DNA of 33,572 nt, from contig DATKWV010000127.1 in the NCBI GenBank assembly GCA_035529405.1, positions 1 through 33,572 on the forward strand, given 5' to 3'. The notes under the pieces were generated by a model, which was given only the letters and a program-made list of their open reading frames with translations, did no database searches and was not told where the DNA came from. The stretch's first letter is position 1. Each line of letters opens with the position of its first letter. Below are positions 24,483 to 31,563 of the stretch, piece after piece. The position numbers and the translations under genes were made by a program. This stretch comes from DATKWV01 sp035529405. GTDB taxonomy: Bacteria > Planctomycetota > Phycisphaerae > Sedimentisphaerales > Anaerobacaceae.

Positions 24483-24995
24483 ATGCGTCATAGAGTGGCA
24501 GGTCGTAAATTAAGTCGGACAAGCCAGCACCGGACGGCTTTGCGCCGGAACCTGGTTATTTCGCTTTTCCAGCATGAGACAATTTCAACCACAGTTGAAA
24601 AGGCCAAGGAGGTAAAGGCCTTTGCCGAGAAGCTGATAACGCTGGGCAAGAAAGGCACATTGGCGGCACGGCGGCAGGCTATCTCACTTTTGGGTAACTG
24701 TGACCTGATAACTTATGAAGACGGCGAGCGGGTAAAAAAAGGTACGGTAATCGGCAAGCTTTTCAGCGAAATCGGACCTCGCTATTTAGACAGGCAGGGT
24801 GGTTATACAAGAATTATCCGTTTGTCATTGAGGAGATTGGGAGACAACGGCCAGCTTGTGCTGCTGCAGCTTGTAGGCCAGGAGAAGGCTGTTAAGCAGC
24901 AACGGCAAAAGGCAACCAGGCGGGCTGGTAAGAAAAAGAGCACAAAGCCCGCGGCAACAAAAGGCCGGTCGGCGCAGGCCAACAAGGAACAGTAA
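24483..24995 (+). CDS. rplQ: 50S ribosomal protein L17 with basic tail
   Basis: L17 (bL17), 170 aa. The core, MRHRVAGRKLSRTSQHRTAL then RNLVISLFQHETISTTVEKA and GGYTRIIRLSLRRLGDNGQL, is clear. From about residue 135 the protein continues into a Lys/Arg/Gln/Ala-rich tail, about 40 residues longer than E. coli L17 (127 aa). Such tails are common in some phyla and probably bind rRNA. GAGGAAGGA upstream supports the start; another ATG at 24478 is in a different frame. Confidence 0.97.
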   Translation: MRHRVAGRKLSRTSQHRTALRRNLVISLFQHETISTTVEKAKEVKAFAEKLITLGKKGTLAARRQAISLLGNCDLITYEDGERVKKGTVIGKLFSEIGPRYLDRQGGYTRIIRLSLRRLGDNGQLVLLQLVGQEKAVKQQRQKATRRAGKKKSTKPAATKGRSAQANKEQ

Positions 24996-25017
24996 CTTAG
25001 CTTAGGTTGGCAGCGGC

Positions 25018-25440
25018 ATGGGTGTAAAGGACTGTATATTCTGCAAGATGGCAACCGGCCAGATTGCTGTCACAAAGGTCTATGAAGACCAGCTTGTCCT
25101 GGCTTTTCTGGATATTGCACCCGTCAGTGACGGGCATACGCTGGTAATTCCCAGGCAGCATTTTGAAAAACTGCATGATTGTCCGGCCAAGCTTCTGTCA
25201 GAGATGAGTCTGCGGCTGAGCAAGATTGCCAAAGCCGTGTCCGAAGCTATGAATTCGGACGGTTATAATGTACTATGCAATAACGGCGCAGCTGCGGGGC
25301 AGGTTGTCAGGCATCTGCATTTTCATATAGTTCCTCGCAGAACAGGCGATGGAGTTTTCGAGCATTGGCCCAGTTATACGTATCCTGCGGGCGTAGCAGA
25401 GCAGATTGCCGCTAGGATTTGCAAAAAACTGCAGTGTTGA
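25018..25440 (+). CDS. HIT-family nucleotide hydrolase
   Basis: 140 aa, a histidine-triad protein. The motif HLHFHIV places His99, His101 and His103 in the active site. The N-terminal pair Cys6 and Cys9 (CIFCKM) is the zinc site of the HinT/Fhit-like group. Family members hydrolyse AMP-linked or dinucleotide substrates; the exact substrate cannot be read from sequence. It starts 22 nt after rplQ on the same strand, so it is probably the last gene of the alpha-operon transcript. The initiator-tRNA promoter overlaps its stop codon. Confidence 0.93.
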   Translation: MGVKDCIFCKMATGQIAVTKVYEDQLVLAFLDIAPVSDGHTLVIPRQHFEKLHDCPAKLLSEMSLRLSKIAKAVSEAMNSDGYNVLCNNGAAAGQVVRHLHFHIVPRRTGDGVFEHWPSYTYPAGVAEQIAARICKKLQC

Positions 25441-25465
25441 TATGCAGGGTCTTTTGTGGTATAGT
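25437..25465 (+). promoter_or_regulatory. Promoter of the initiator tRNA gene
   Basis: TTGATA (25437-25442), a 17-nt spacer and TATAGT (25460-25465). The start would fall near 25472, just before the tRNA at 25478. The -35 box overlaps the TGA of the HIT gene, so the tRNA has a compact unit of its own. Confidence 0.7.
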
Positions 25466-25477
25466 TAATTGAGCGAT

Positions 25478-25551
25478 CGCGGGGTAGAGCAGTCTGGTAG
25501 CTCGTCGGGCCCATAACCCGGAGGTCGCAGGTTCGAATCCTGCCCCCGCTA
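25478..25551 (+). tRNA. Initiator tRNA-fMet (CAT)
   Basis: A 74-nt tRNA without an encoded CCA. Anticodon CAT is at 25512-25514. Initiator marks: an unpaired first acceptor position (C1 against U72), an A11-U24 pair in the D stem, and three G-C pairs in the anticodon stem (GGG 25507-25509 with CCC 25517-25519). The T arm is GCAGG-TTCGAAT-CCTGC. Two oddities: position 33 is C (25511), where bacterial tRNAs almost always have U33, and the 1-72 mismatch is CxU rather than the CxA of E. coli. It has its own promoter and terminator. Confidence 0.95.
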
Positions 25552-25562
25552 TTGTGTAAGTT

Positions 25563-25597
25563 AAGCAGGTATGGCTATTTAGGCGTGCCTGCTTTTC
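25563..25597 (+). terminator. Intrinsic terminator after the initiator tRNA
   Basis: AAGCAGG (25563-25569) pairs with CCTGCTT (25588-25594) around an 18-nt loop, and the T-rich TTTTCTT runs from 25593. It lies 12 nt after the tRNA and closes its transcription unit. Confidence 0.75.
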
Positions 25598-25614
25598 TTG
25601 TTTATTGTGGGCGT

Positions 25615-25730
25615 GTAGATAAAATGTAGATAAATTGATTTGTAACTGACAAATCAGCCGCTCGACATCAGCACAAAGACAACCTTTGATATACTGGAGA
25701 TTAGTTCCAGTAACAGAAAGGAAGGTTGTC
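25615..25730 (+). repeat. Palindrome and repeat cluster next to the tRNA
   Basis: An imperfect tandem repeat, GTAGATAAAAT (25615-25625) and GTAGATAAATT (25626-25636). Next, an 8-bp perfect inverted repeat, TGATTTGT (25636-25643) with ACAAATCA (25649-25656). Then a nested pair: GACAACCTT (25678-25686) with AAGGTTGTC (25722-25730), enclosing TACTGGA (25692-25698) with TCCAGTA (25706-25712). The outer right arm abuts the ATG at 25731 and partly covers a purine-rich ribosome-binding site. The layout suggests an attachment site or a mobile-element leader. It is not a known family to me. Confidence 0.6.
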
Positions 25731-25876
25731 ATGGCCGCACAGCGGAAAATATTGTTTTGGCCAAAACACCGATGCAGACATTTACGGATTCGATACCGTT
25801 GGCAAAAGCAAAAATGCTGAACAATACCTTACAGACACAAGAACAGCCAGACGATATTGTTTGGCAGGTTAAGTAA
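25731..25876 (+). pseudogene. Broken small gene after the palindrome cluster, unrecognised
   Basis: An ATG at 25731 with AAGGAAGG (25718-25725) just upstream opens a frame that stops early. Shifting frame near 25746-25749, an A-run, gives a continuous reading to TAA at 25874-25876 whose composition looks coding (KTPMQTFTDSIPLAKAKMLN, then QEQPDDIVWQVK). I recognise no family. It may be the decayed 5' end of a gene from an element inserted beside the tRNA. From 25877 to 26035 I see only AT-rich sequence with no supported feature. Confidence 0.3.
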
Positions 25877-26035
25877 TGACTATTACATTTAAAAATATAT
25901 TTGAGATAATACACGCTTTCAGAGATGATATTTGTTTGATCAGTGATTCCTCGGTTGGTTTGGTTATCTGTGTTGATGATAATTTATTTTGGTTGGCTTG
26001 TTCTAATGCCACCTACATGTTTATAATCGTTTAAT

Positions 26036-26215
26036 CTATCTAAGGCAGCCTTCGGCTGATAGTAAGTGTTTTCTTTCAGGCCGTTTTGATAGGCAGGCTG
26101 ACGCAACCACGTTATCAATGCCGATATTATACACGAACATACCAGCGGCATAAAGCGACAAACTTGGCCCTTTGAAAACGGGGATGCCCGCCAAAATTTT
26201 AGTTGACTTTCCCAC
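26036..26215 (-). CDS. Small unrecognised ORF or remnant
   Basis: A 59-aa frame on the minus strand from GTG (26215-26213) to TAG (26038-26036). It contains KSTKILAGIPVFKGPSLSLY and GMFVYNIGIDNVVASACLSK, then RPERKHLLSAEGCL. The residue mix looks like real protein rather than chance translation, but there is no clear ribosome-binding site and I recognise no family. It may be the C-terminal end of a decayed gene, because the frame stays open for five codons upstream of the GTG. The 26216-26385 stretch holds no other supported feature. Confidence 0.3.
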   Translation of the reverse strand: MGKSTKILAGIPVFKGPSLSLYAAGMFVYNIGIDNVVASACLSKRPERKHLLSAEGCLR

Positions 26216-26385
26216 TAAGGCAGTTATTGTTCACCTTATAATGGGACAGCAAGCAGTTTTATAAATTGCTAAAGCTTGTTGCTTAGCGTTCCATTTTTTG
26301 GAAAGTACAGTCTTAGAGTTACGTTAGTATTATCAAATAATAGATTTCCGGGTAAATAATTTGAAAGCGACTTTAGGAACGGGCG

Positions 26386-27540
26386 TTGAAAAATAAAAAA
26401 ATAAAATTAGCTTTATTGTGGTCAAAATATAGTGGCGGCGTTACTTCGGTAAACGACCTTGTTCTGGGATTGGATAAGAAACGCTTTAACGTAATATTTA
26501 TCTATCTGAGTGGTTATGGCGTTGAGAAAAATTTAATAGAAGAGGCCGGATATAAGGTCTGCTATCTTTCCAGAGCGAAGCAAATCAGGTACTTTAATCT
26601 TCCCATTTTGCTCAAGCTGATAAAAATTCTCAAAGAACACAAAATCGATATACTTCATTGCCACGGACACAAATGTACTGTTTATGGCGCTATAGCAGCG
26701 GTTATGGCAAAGACGCCGACTGTCTTGGCGCATGTGCACGGATTAAGAAGAAGCCGTACTATCCGGCGCAAGATGCTCAATTATCTATTATTCAAAAGGA
26801 TTAATAGGATACTGCCGGTTTGCGAAAGTGTACGAGATGATGTTCTGAATAACAACTGGCGTCTTTCACCTAGCAAAGTTACCACATTGGATAATTCGGT
26901 AGATTTCAAGAGATTTTCAACAATTGAAATTGATAAAAATACAGCTAAACAAAAATTAGGATTCAAAGCCGATGAATATGTAGTGGGCACGGTGGCAAGG
27001 CTTGGCCCTTTTAAGGGACAGGATTATCTCATCAATGCTTTTTACAAATTTAGAAAAAAGTTCGATAATTCACATCTTATTTTTGCAGGCGAAGGGCCCG
27101 TGCGAGAAAATCTTGAAAACCTTGCCGACGAATTTGGCATTGCTGATAGAGTTCATTTTCTAGGGATGAGGGGGGACATTGAATATGTTTTCCGGGCCTT
27201 GGACTGCTTTGTTTTGCCCTCAACTGATTCAGAGGGCTTGCCAAGAGCGCTGCTGGAAGCTATGGCGGCTGGCGTCCCATGTGTAGGAACACGTGTTGGA
27301 GGAACGCCGGATGTGTTGGGAAAAAGGTACGGTTTTGTGGTAGAACCAAAGGACGCGAATGCTTTGGCGGAAGCTATAACGACTATTGCTAAGTATTCGG
27401 AAGAACAAAGAAAAAAGTTGATTGCTGATTCAATAGAAAGAGTTAGACAGAAATATTCTCATGAAGTTGCTTTTGAAAATCTGAAAAATATCTATCTCGA
27501 AATGTTTGACGTTATAGAACAGAAGAACGCAAAAGTATGA
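26386..27540 (+). CDS. GT4-type glycosyltransferase
   Basis: 384 aa, a two-domain GT-B enzyme. The N-terminal acceptor half begins KLALLWSKYSGGVTSVNDLV and has HCHGHKCTVYGAIAA. The donor half starts near residue 200 with YVVGTVARLGPFKGQDYLI and carries HLIFAGEGP. The nucleotide-sugar motif is EGLPRALLE, with Glu283 and Glu291 in the E-x7-E pattern. It likely adds a sugar to a cell-surface polysaccharide or lipid; donor and acceptor are not visible. The start is TTG 26386 with AGGA at 26375-26378. Its stop overlaps the next gene (ATGA, 27537-27540). Its AT-richer codon use differs from the ribosomal block. Confidence 0.9.
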   Translation: MKNKKIKLALLWSKYSGGVTSVNDLVLGLDKKRFNVIFIYLSGYGVEKNLIEEAGYKVCYLSRAKQIRYFNLPILLKLIKILKEHKIDILHCHGHKCTVYGAIAAVMAKTPTVLAHVHGLRRSRTIRRKMLNYLLFKRINRILPVCESVRDDVLNNNWRLSPSKVTTLDNSVDFKRFSTIEIDKNTAKQKLGFKADEYVVGTVARLGPFKGQDYLINAFYKFRKKFDNSHLIFAGEGPVRENLENLADEFGIADRVHFLGMRGDIEYVFRALDCFVLPSTDSEGLPRALLEAMAAGVPCVGTRVGGTPDVLGKRYGFVVEPKDANALAEAITTIAKYSEEQRKKLIADSIERVRQKYSHEVAFENLKNIYLEMFDVIEQKNAKV

Positions 27541-28292
27541 AAGTTATAGACCAAAAGAGAGTTATCTATGATTCTGATATGGAATTTTATCAACATCAAG
27601 CCCATCGCTCTAATCCTCATGATAAAAATAGGCTTGTTACCGGAAGAAATGCGGAATTACTTCATTTTTTGTTTTGCGGCGGACAGTTGCCTCATACCTA
27701 CCCTGCTGTTATGAGGGAAAATCCGTGTTTTGCTACAGATATTCGTTTTTTGGATGTAGGCTGCAGAGATGGCTGGTCTCTTGATTATGTTAATAATGGC
27801 TGTCCAAAGTGGGGAACAAACCTATTTACAAAACGAAAAAAATATCTCAATACCACAGGGATTGAGCTGATTCATGAAACTGTGGAGTATGCAAGAAAAA
27901 AAAGACGAAATGTTATTGAATTAGACATAAGAAAATCAATACTTGAGGGAGAGCTTTTTGACGTTATTTATACGAGACACTGTTTGGAGCATATAGATGA
28001 GCCCCTTAATGCACTGCGAAATATAGCAAAAATGCTTAGAAAGGGTGGAACTTTGCTTGCGGTCGTTCCAAAAGAAGAAAAATGTCTCACTTTGGACAGA
28101 GGCAATCACTCATATCTTTTTCGAGAAGATAATGAGCTGGCTGACATGGTGGAACAAGCAGGGCTCCGTGTTACGCACAATATTGTGCGAAAAGCATATT
28201 GGTATAGAAAGCGAAAATATTGGTATAAATTGCGAGCAAAGTTAAGATGTTGGGGTCCGGAACTTTGTGTTTTGGCAACAAAAAAAGTTTAG
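27537..28292 (+). CDS. SAM-dependent methyltransferase, class I
   Basis: 251 aa. Motif I is FLDVGCRDGW (residues 71-80). The later motif block reads FDVIYTRHCLEHIDEPLNAL then MLRKGGTLLAVVPKEE, the pattern of the Methyltransf_11 group. The N-terminal 70 residues and the basic C-terminus (WYRKRKYWYKLRAKLRCWG) are not diagnostic. Its start overlaps the upstream glycosyltransferase stop by four bases, so both are probably translated together and act in the same glycan pathway, perhaps as a sugar O-methyltransferase. The substrate is inference. Confidence 0.85.
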   Translation: MKVIDQKRVIYDSDMEFYQHQAHRSNPHDKNRLVTGRNAELLHFLFCGGQLPHTYPAVMRENPCFATDIRFLDVGCRDGWSLDYVNNGCPKWGTNLFTKRKKYLNTTGIELIHETVEYARKKRRNVIELDIRKSILEGELFDVIYTRHCLEHIDEPLNALRNIAKMLRKGGTLLAVVPKEEKCLTLDRGNHSYLFREDNELADMVEQAGLRVTHNIVRKAYWYRKRKYWYKLRAKLRCWGPELCVLATKKV

Positions 28293-28327
28293 TCTATTTT
28301 TTAGGAATATTAAAAATAAGAGTCTAA

Positions 28328-28861
28328 AGTGAGCCAGAAAAGATTGTCGAATTTATAGACGGCAATGTCGAGGGTGAAAAATATTATTTGAATCTGATTG
28401 CGTATAATGATGGCAAGATAGCAACTTAACGAACGCAGAAAAAACTCGTTGATAAAATGCGGTGCAAGGACGCGATATATTTTCTCGACTACAAGACCTA
28501 CGTGGAAGCTCTATTGAGGGGCTTCAATGTGTTTGTGCTTTCTTCTGTCGCCGAGGGTATGCCGAGAGCAATGTTAGAGGCAATGGCCTGTGGTGTTCCG
28601 TGTATCGCGACGTTGCTCTCAGGAATTCCAGAAGTCATTAATGATGAGAACATGGGGTTTTTAGTTCCATCAAAAGATTCATCATCGCTTGCCCTGGCAA
28701 TGATTAAAATTGCAACATTGCCTGAGCCCGAACTTGACGCGCTTATCGAGAACGCTCAAAATAGGGTTCGCCAGTATTACTCACACAAGATAGTTGGGGA
28801 GAAACTTAAAAAATTGTACGAGAGCAACTTTGAAGCTTATTGCAAAGATCATCAGGCATAG
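28328..28861 (+). pseudogene. Truncated glycosyltransferase, donor-domain remnant
   Basis: From 28457 the frame encodes 134 aa matching only the C-terminal half of a GT4 enzyme: YVEALLRGFNVFVLSSVAEG, the E-x7-E motif EGMPRAMLE, AMACGVPCIATLLSGIPEVI and a normal end. The whole N-terminal domain is missing. The same frame is coding-like upstream (KKLVDKM just before the ATG), but a TAA at 28427-28429 interrupts it. A further 33 codons before that stop (EPEKIVEFIDGNVEGEKYYL) look like scrambled coding sequence. It cannot be a full enzyme, so I call it a pseudogene. Confidence 0.75.
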
Positions 28862-28895
28862 CCGATGATACGCGCAGCACAATTGGCGGCTACAC

Positions 28896-28961
28896 TGGCT
28901 TGGAGCCAGTGTCATTGTTTTGCCGGGGGTTGCGATTGGTGATGGGAATATAGTTGAATGA
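28896..28961 (+). pseudogene. Hexapeptide-repeat acyltransferase fragment
   Basis: A short frame reads WLGASVIVLPGVAIGDGNIV then stops at TGA 28959-28961. This is the classic left-handed beta-helix pattern near the C-terminus of sugar O-acetyltransferases (W-I/L-G-A-x-V-x-V-L-P-G-V-x-I-G-D-G). Only about 21 codons remain, with no start, so it is debris. The flanking 28862-28895 and 28982-29023 hold nothing I can support. Confidence 0.55.
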
Positions 28962-28981
28962 TGGTTTTTTTGATGTATAAT
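28954..28981 (+). promoter_or_regulatory. Candidate promoter for the downstream glycan genes
   Basis: TTGAAT (28954-28959), a 16-nt spacer and a perfect TATAAT (28976-28981). It lies after the decayed genes and before the small ORF and methyltransferase at 29024-29760, so it would give the intact downstream genes their own transcription start. Confidence 0.5.
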
Positions 28982-29023
28982 TCAGAGATGTTATGTTTCT
29001 GACAGCTAAAGAGTAAAAACAGT

Positions 29024-29146
29024 GTGGAAAAACTTACGAAGAAGATTGAAGGACACTTGCTCGATTTAATCGAAACCGGTACTTATGATGCCCCTTGGCC
29101 AGAAATCTTATGGCTGATTCCAGGGATTTTAAATTTAATTGATTGA
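29024..29146 (+). CDS. Small ORF coupled to the next methyltransferase
   Basis: A 40-aa frame from GTG 29024 to TGA 29144-29146. It begins MEKLTKKIEGHLLDLIETGT and ends PEILWLIPGILNLID: an amphipathic then hydrophobic stretch. The TGA shares one base with the ATG of the methyltransferase (TGATG), a common coupling arrangement, which supports translation. The ribosome-binding site is weak. I recognise no family. It could be a small membrane-associated partner, a leader peptide or a remnant. Confidence 0.4.
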   Translation: MEKLTKKIEGHLLDLIETGTYDAPWPEILWLIPGILNLID

Positions 29147-29760
29147 TGCAAATGGAACCATATATCAGAGTTGATTTAGATAAAGTGATTAAAGGTGACA
29201 ATCCCGTAATTATTGAATTAGGCTGTGGAGAGAGAAAAAAACAGGACAGGATCACCATTGATAAACTAGATCTACCACATGTTGACATAGTTGCTGATAT
29301 GGAAGAAGGCCTCTCTTTTTTACCGGACAATTCGGTTGACGAGATTCACTGCAGAAGCGTACTCGAGCATATTGAAAATTTCGAGGACTTGATTGGAGAA
29401 ATCGTCAGAGTTCTCAAGAAGGAAGGTAAAGCCCATATCTTCGTCCCTCACTTTTCCAGTCCATATTACTACTCAGATTATACTCATAAAAGGCCTTTTG
29501 GTTTATATACCTTTTATTATTTCGTTGATAAAAAGCAGCAGTTAAAAAGAAATGTGCCGAATTTTTATAGTAATACAAGAATAGTAATTGTTTCACAGAG
29601 GTTGAAATTCAGGTCCATATTTTTTCTTTTGAGTCCTTTTAAAAAATTATTCGGCTGGTTTATAAATCTACATCCCATTCTCCAAGCATATTATGAAGAG
29701 AATCTATGCTATATTGTTCCTTGTCATGGCATCGAGATAGTGTTCAAAACGAATTCATAG
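29146..29760 (+). CDS. SAM-dependent methyltransferase, class I
   Basis: 204 aa. Motif I is VIIELGCGER (residues 21-30). An acidic strand end, VDIVADMEEG, follows, then the post-motif block VDEIHCRSVLEHIENFEDLI and VRVLKKEGKAHIFVPHFSSP. The end has hydrophobic and aromatic stretches but no clear membrane helix. ATG 29146 overlaps the stop of the small ORF; ATG 29152 is an alternative. The next glycosyltransferase begins 16 nt later, which suggests one transcript and a role in modifying a surface glycan. The target is not visible. Confidence 0.85.
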   Translation: MQMEPYIRVDLDKVIKGDNPVIIELGCGERKKQDRITIDKLDLPHVDIVADMEEGLSFLPDNSVDEIHCRSVLEHIENFEDLIGEIVRVLKKEGKAHIFVPHFSSPYYYSDYTHKRPFGLYTFYYFVDKKQQLKRNVPNFYSNTRIVIVSQRLKFRSIFFLLSPFKKLFGWFINLHPILQAYYEENLCYIVPCHGIEIVFKTNS

Positions 29761-29776
29761 CGAATCAATACAGACG

Positions 29777-30781
29777 ATGAAGCTGCTTATTTTGACAAAT
29801 AATCCGTCAAGGCCGAGCTTTAGGCAGCGCATAGAAATCCATCTGGAGACTATGCGTAACAATGGGGTATATTGCCAGGTTGCAAAACTACCCTCATCAG
29901 AACCGGCCCGTAGAAGTCTTTTTAAACGGGCTGCGAATTTTGACGGAGTATTCCTTCAAAAAAAATGCCTGAATTTTTTTGATGCTTTCTGTTTGCGTAA
30001 ATACAGCAAAAAAATCATTTACGATTTCGATGATGCCATAATGTACAGCCCAAAGAGACCTTCCAGCGACAGAAGTTCGCACTTGAGACTTTTCAGGAGA
30101 ACCGCTAAGCTTTCTGATATGATTATTGCCGGCAATTTCTACCTGGCTGAGCATGCTAAAAGATTTAATGACAATGTTCAGCTTTTGCCGACGGGCTTGG
30201 ATACAAAGGAGTACGAGTTGGGGCCATGTGTGAGTGATGACGAAAAAATTCGTTTGGTCTGGATAGGTAGTAAGACCACTTTGCGTTACTTGAAAGAAAT
30301 CAAACCTGCTCTTGAAGAAATCGGGTCACACTTCAGCAATGTCGTTTTGAGAATCATCTGCGATGAATTCATTGAACTTGAGAAGATGGAAGTTGAAAAA
30401 TGCCGCTGGTTTCTGGAAAAACAAGCTGCTGATTTAACCTCTGGTGATATTGGCCTTGCGCCGCTGCCGGACAACAGGTTTACGCGCGGCAAATGCGGAT
30501 TCAAGATTTTACAATACCAAGCTGCCGGTCTGCCTGTGGTTGCTTCGCCCATAGGCACAAACTCAATTTACGTTCGTGATAACATCACAGGGTTTTTGGT
30601 AACAGAGGTGCAAGAGTGGACCGACAGAATTACTCAACTGATTGAAGACGGCCAATTAAGAAAAAAAATGGGACGGCAAGGCCGAGCACATGCAGAAAGG
30701 TTTGACGTGAGCGTGATTGGAAAACAACTTGCCGAATTGATTACAAAATGCCTGCAGGAACCTGTATTATCAAAACAGTAA
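29777..30781 (+). CDS. Glycosyltransferase, group 1 type
   Basis: 334 aa. The N-terminus has MKLLILTNNPSRPSFRQRIE and the donor half has IRLVWIGSKTTLRYLKEIKP. Near the C-terminus, GKCGFKILQYQAAGLPVVAS and a downstream GFLV segment are typical of a GT4 subgroup in which the usual E-x7-E motif is replaced by this lysine/glutamine version. A central KKIIYDFDDAIMYSPKRPSS is also frequent in that subgroup. Length is a little short for GT4 but both halves are present. It follows the methyltransferase closely and precedes a broken FkbM gene by 36 nt. Sugar and acceptor are unknown. Confidence 0.85.
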   Translation: MKLLILTNNPSRPSFRQRIEIHLETMRNNGVYCQVAKLPSSEPARRSLFKRAANFDGVFLQKKCLNFFDAFCLRKYSKKIIYDFDDAIMYSPKRPSSDRSSHLRLFRRTAKLSDMIIAGNFYLAEHAKRFNDNVQLLPTGLDTKEYELGPCVSDDEKIRLVWIGSKTTLRYLKEIKPALEEIGSHFSNVVLRIICDEFIELEKMEVEKCRWFLEKQAADLTSGDIGLAPLPDNRFTRGKCGFKILQYQAAGLPVVASPIGTNSIYVRDNITGFLVTEVQEWTDRITQLIEDGQLRKKMGRQGRAHAERFDVSVIGKQLAELITKCLQEPVLSKQ

Positions 30782-30817
30782 CAAAGCAGAAAAATTATAT
30801 TTTACCAAAGGAAAAAT

Positions 30818-31563
30818 ATGGCAAATCAAGTTAGTTCATTCATCAAAAAAAGCTTCTCGGGAAGAACAAGAACTTGATTTCGCTTGACGAACCTTTCCAC
30901 GTCGTAGCTCGTCTTCTAAAAGGCAAGCAGGTAACAGGAATTATCGACGCCGGTGCAAGTGATGGCCGAATATCAAGAAGGCTCCTCCGAAAGTTTCCCA
31001 AGGCACATGCTTATGCTTTTGAACCCAACTTGTTATATTTTGACTCACTTCAGCAATACGCGAGGGAAGATTCCAGATTTCATCCTTATTTTCTGGCACT
31101 ATCGGATTGCGAAGGCGAAGCTGACCTTCATATCACTCTGTCTCCAGGAAACACCTCCCTTCTGATGCCCACAGAAGTCTTCAAACAGATAGACTCTCAG
31201 GGCTCATGTGTGAAAAGGTCGGAAAAAGTCCAGCTCGTTACAATCGATAACTGAACAAAACGCAATGGAAACCCTGAAATCCAACTGATGAAATTGGATA
31301 TCCAGGGCGGTGAGCTGAAGGCTCTTCACGGGGCACGTTATGTACTTCAACATTCAACACTGTTAGTCTATACGGAAATCTGGTTTAACTGTCCATACGA
31401 AGGCGGTGCAATTTACAGTGAAATTGATTTGTTCCTTCGTGAACATGGATTTGCACTGTATGATATATTTAAGCCAAGATACCATCCCAATGGACTAATC
31501 ATGTGGGCCAACGCCGTTTTCTTGAATTCTGAACGACTTGGCATCTATCCAGCAGATCGTTGA
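30818..31563 (+). pseudogene. FkbM-family methyltransferase, broken by two lesions
   Basis: ATG 30818 with AAAGGA at 30807-30812 starts a frame that hits TGA after 19 codons. A one-base gain in the seven-A run at 30845-30851 would restore KKLLGKNKNLISLDEPF and join it to the methyltransferase body: GIIDAGASDGRISRRLLRKF (SAM motif), AYAFEPN, and after another stop KLDIQGGELKALHGARYVL. The second lesion is TGA 31252-31254 in TIDN-stop-TKRNG, where the family normally has Trp; TGG to TGA is a single change. Repaired, the gene would be 248 aa. FkbM enzymes O-methylate sugars or polyketides. The last residues overlap a transposase remnant. Confidence 0.8.

Noticed and set aside
25412..25732. A 106-codon minus-strand frame covering the initiator tRNA
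   Set aside because: Its middle reads AGFEPATSGLWARRATRLL, the familiar false translation of an antisense tRNA. The tRNA explains the sequence.
26237..26242. A perfect TATAAT upstream of the first glycosyltransferase as a promoter
   Set aside because: No -35-like hexamer lies 15-19 nt upstream and there is no extended -10; the nearest TTGACT is 28 nt away. The region is AT-rich, so a chance match is likely.
28045..28245. A 66-codon frame within the methyltransferase at 27537-28292
   Set aside because: It is another frame of a gene with clear SAM motifs and has no independent support.
28892..28912. A perfect 9-bp hairpin (ACACTGGCT, loop TGG, AGCCAGTGT) as a terminator
   Set aside because: It overlaps the conserved WLGAS codons of the acyltransferase fragment and is not followed by a continuous T run, so it may be accidental.
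31252..31254. TGA read as tryptophan in this organism
   Set aside because: TGA ends rpsH, rplN, rplO, secY, rpoA and the HIT gene at their expected positions, so TGA is a normal stop. The FkbM gene is better explained as damaged.
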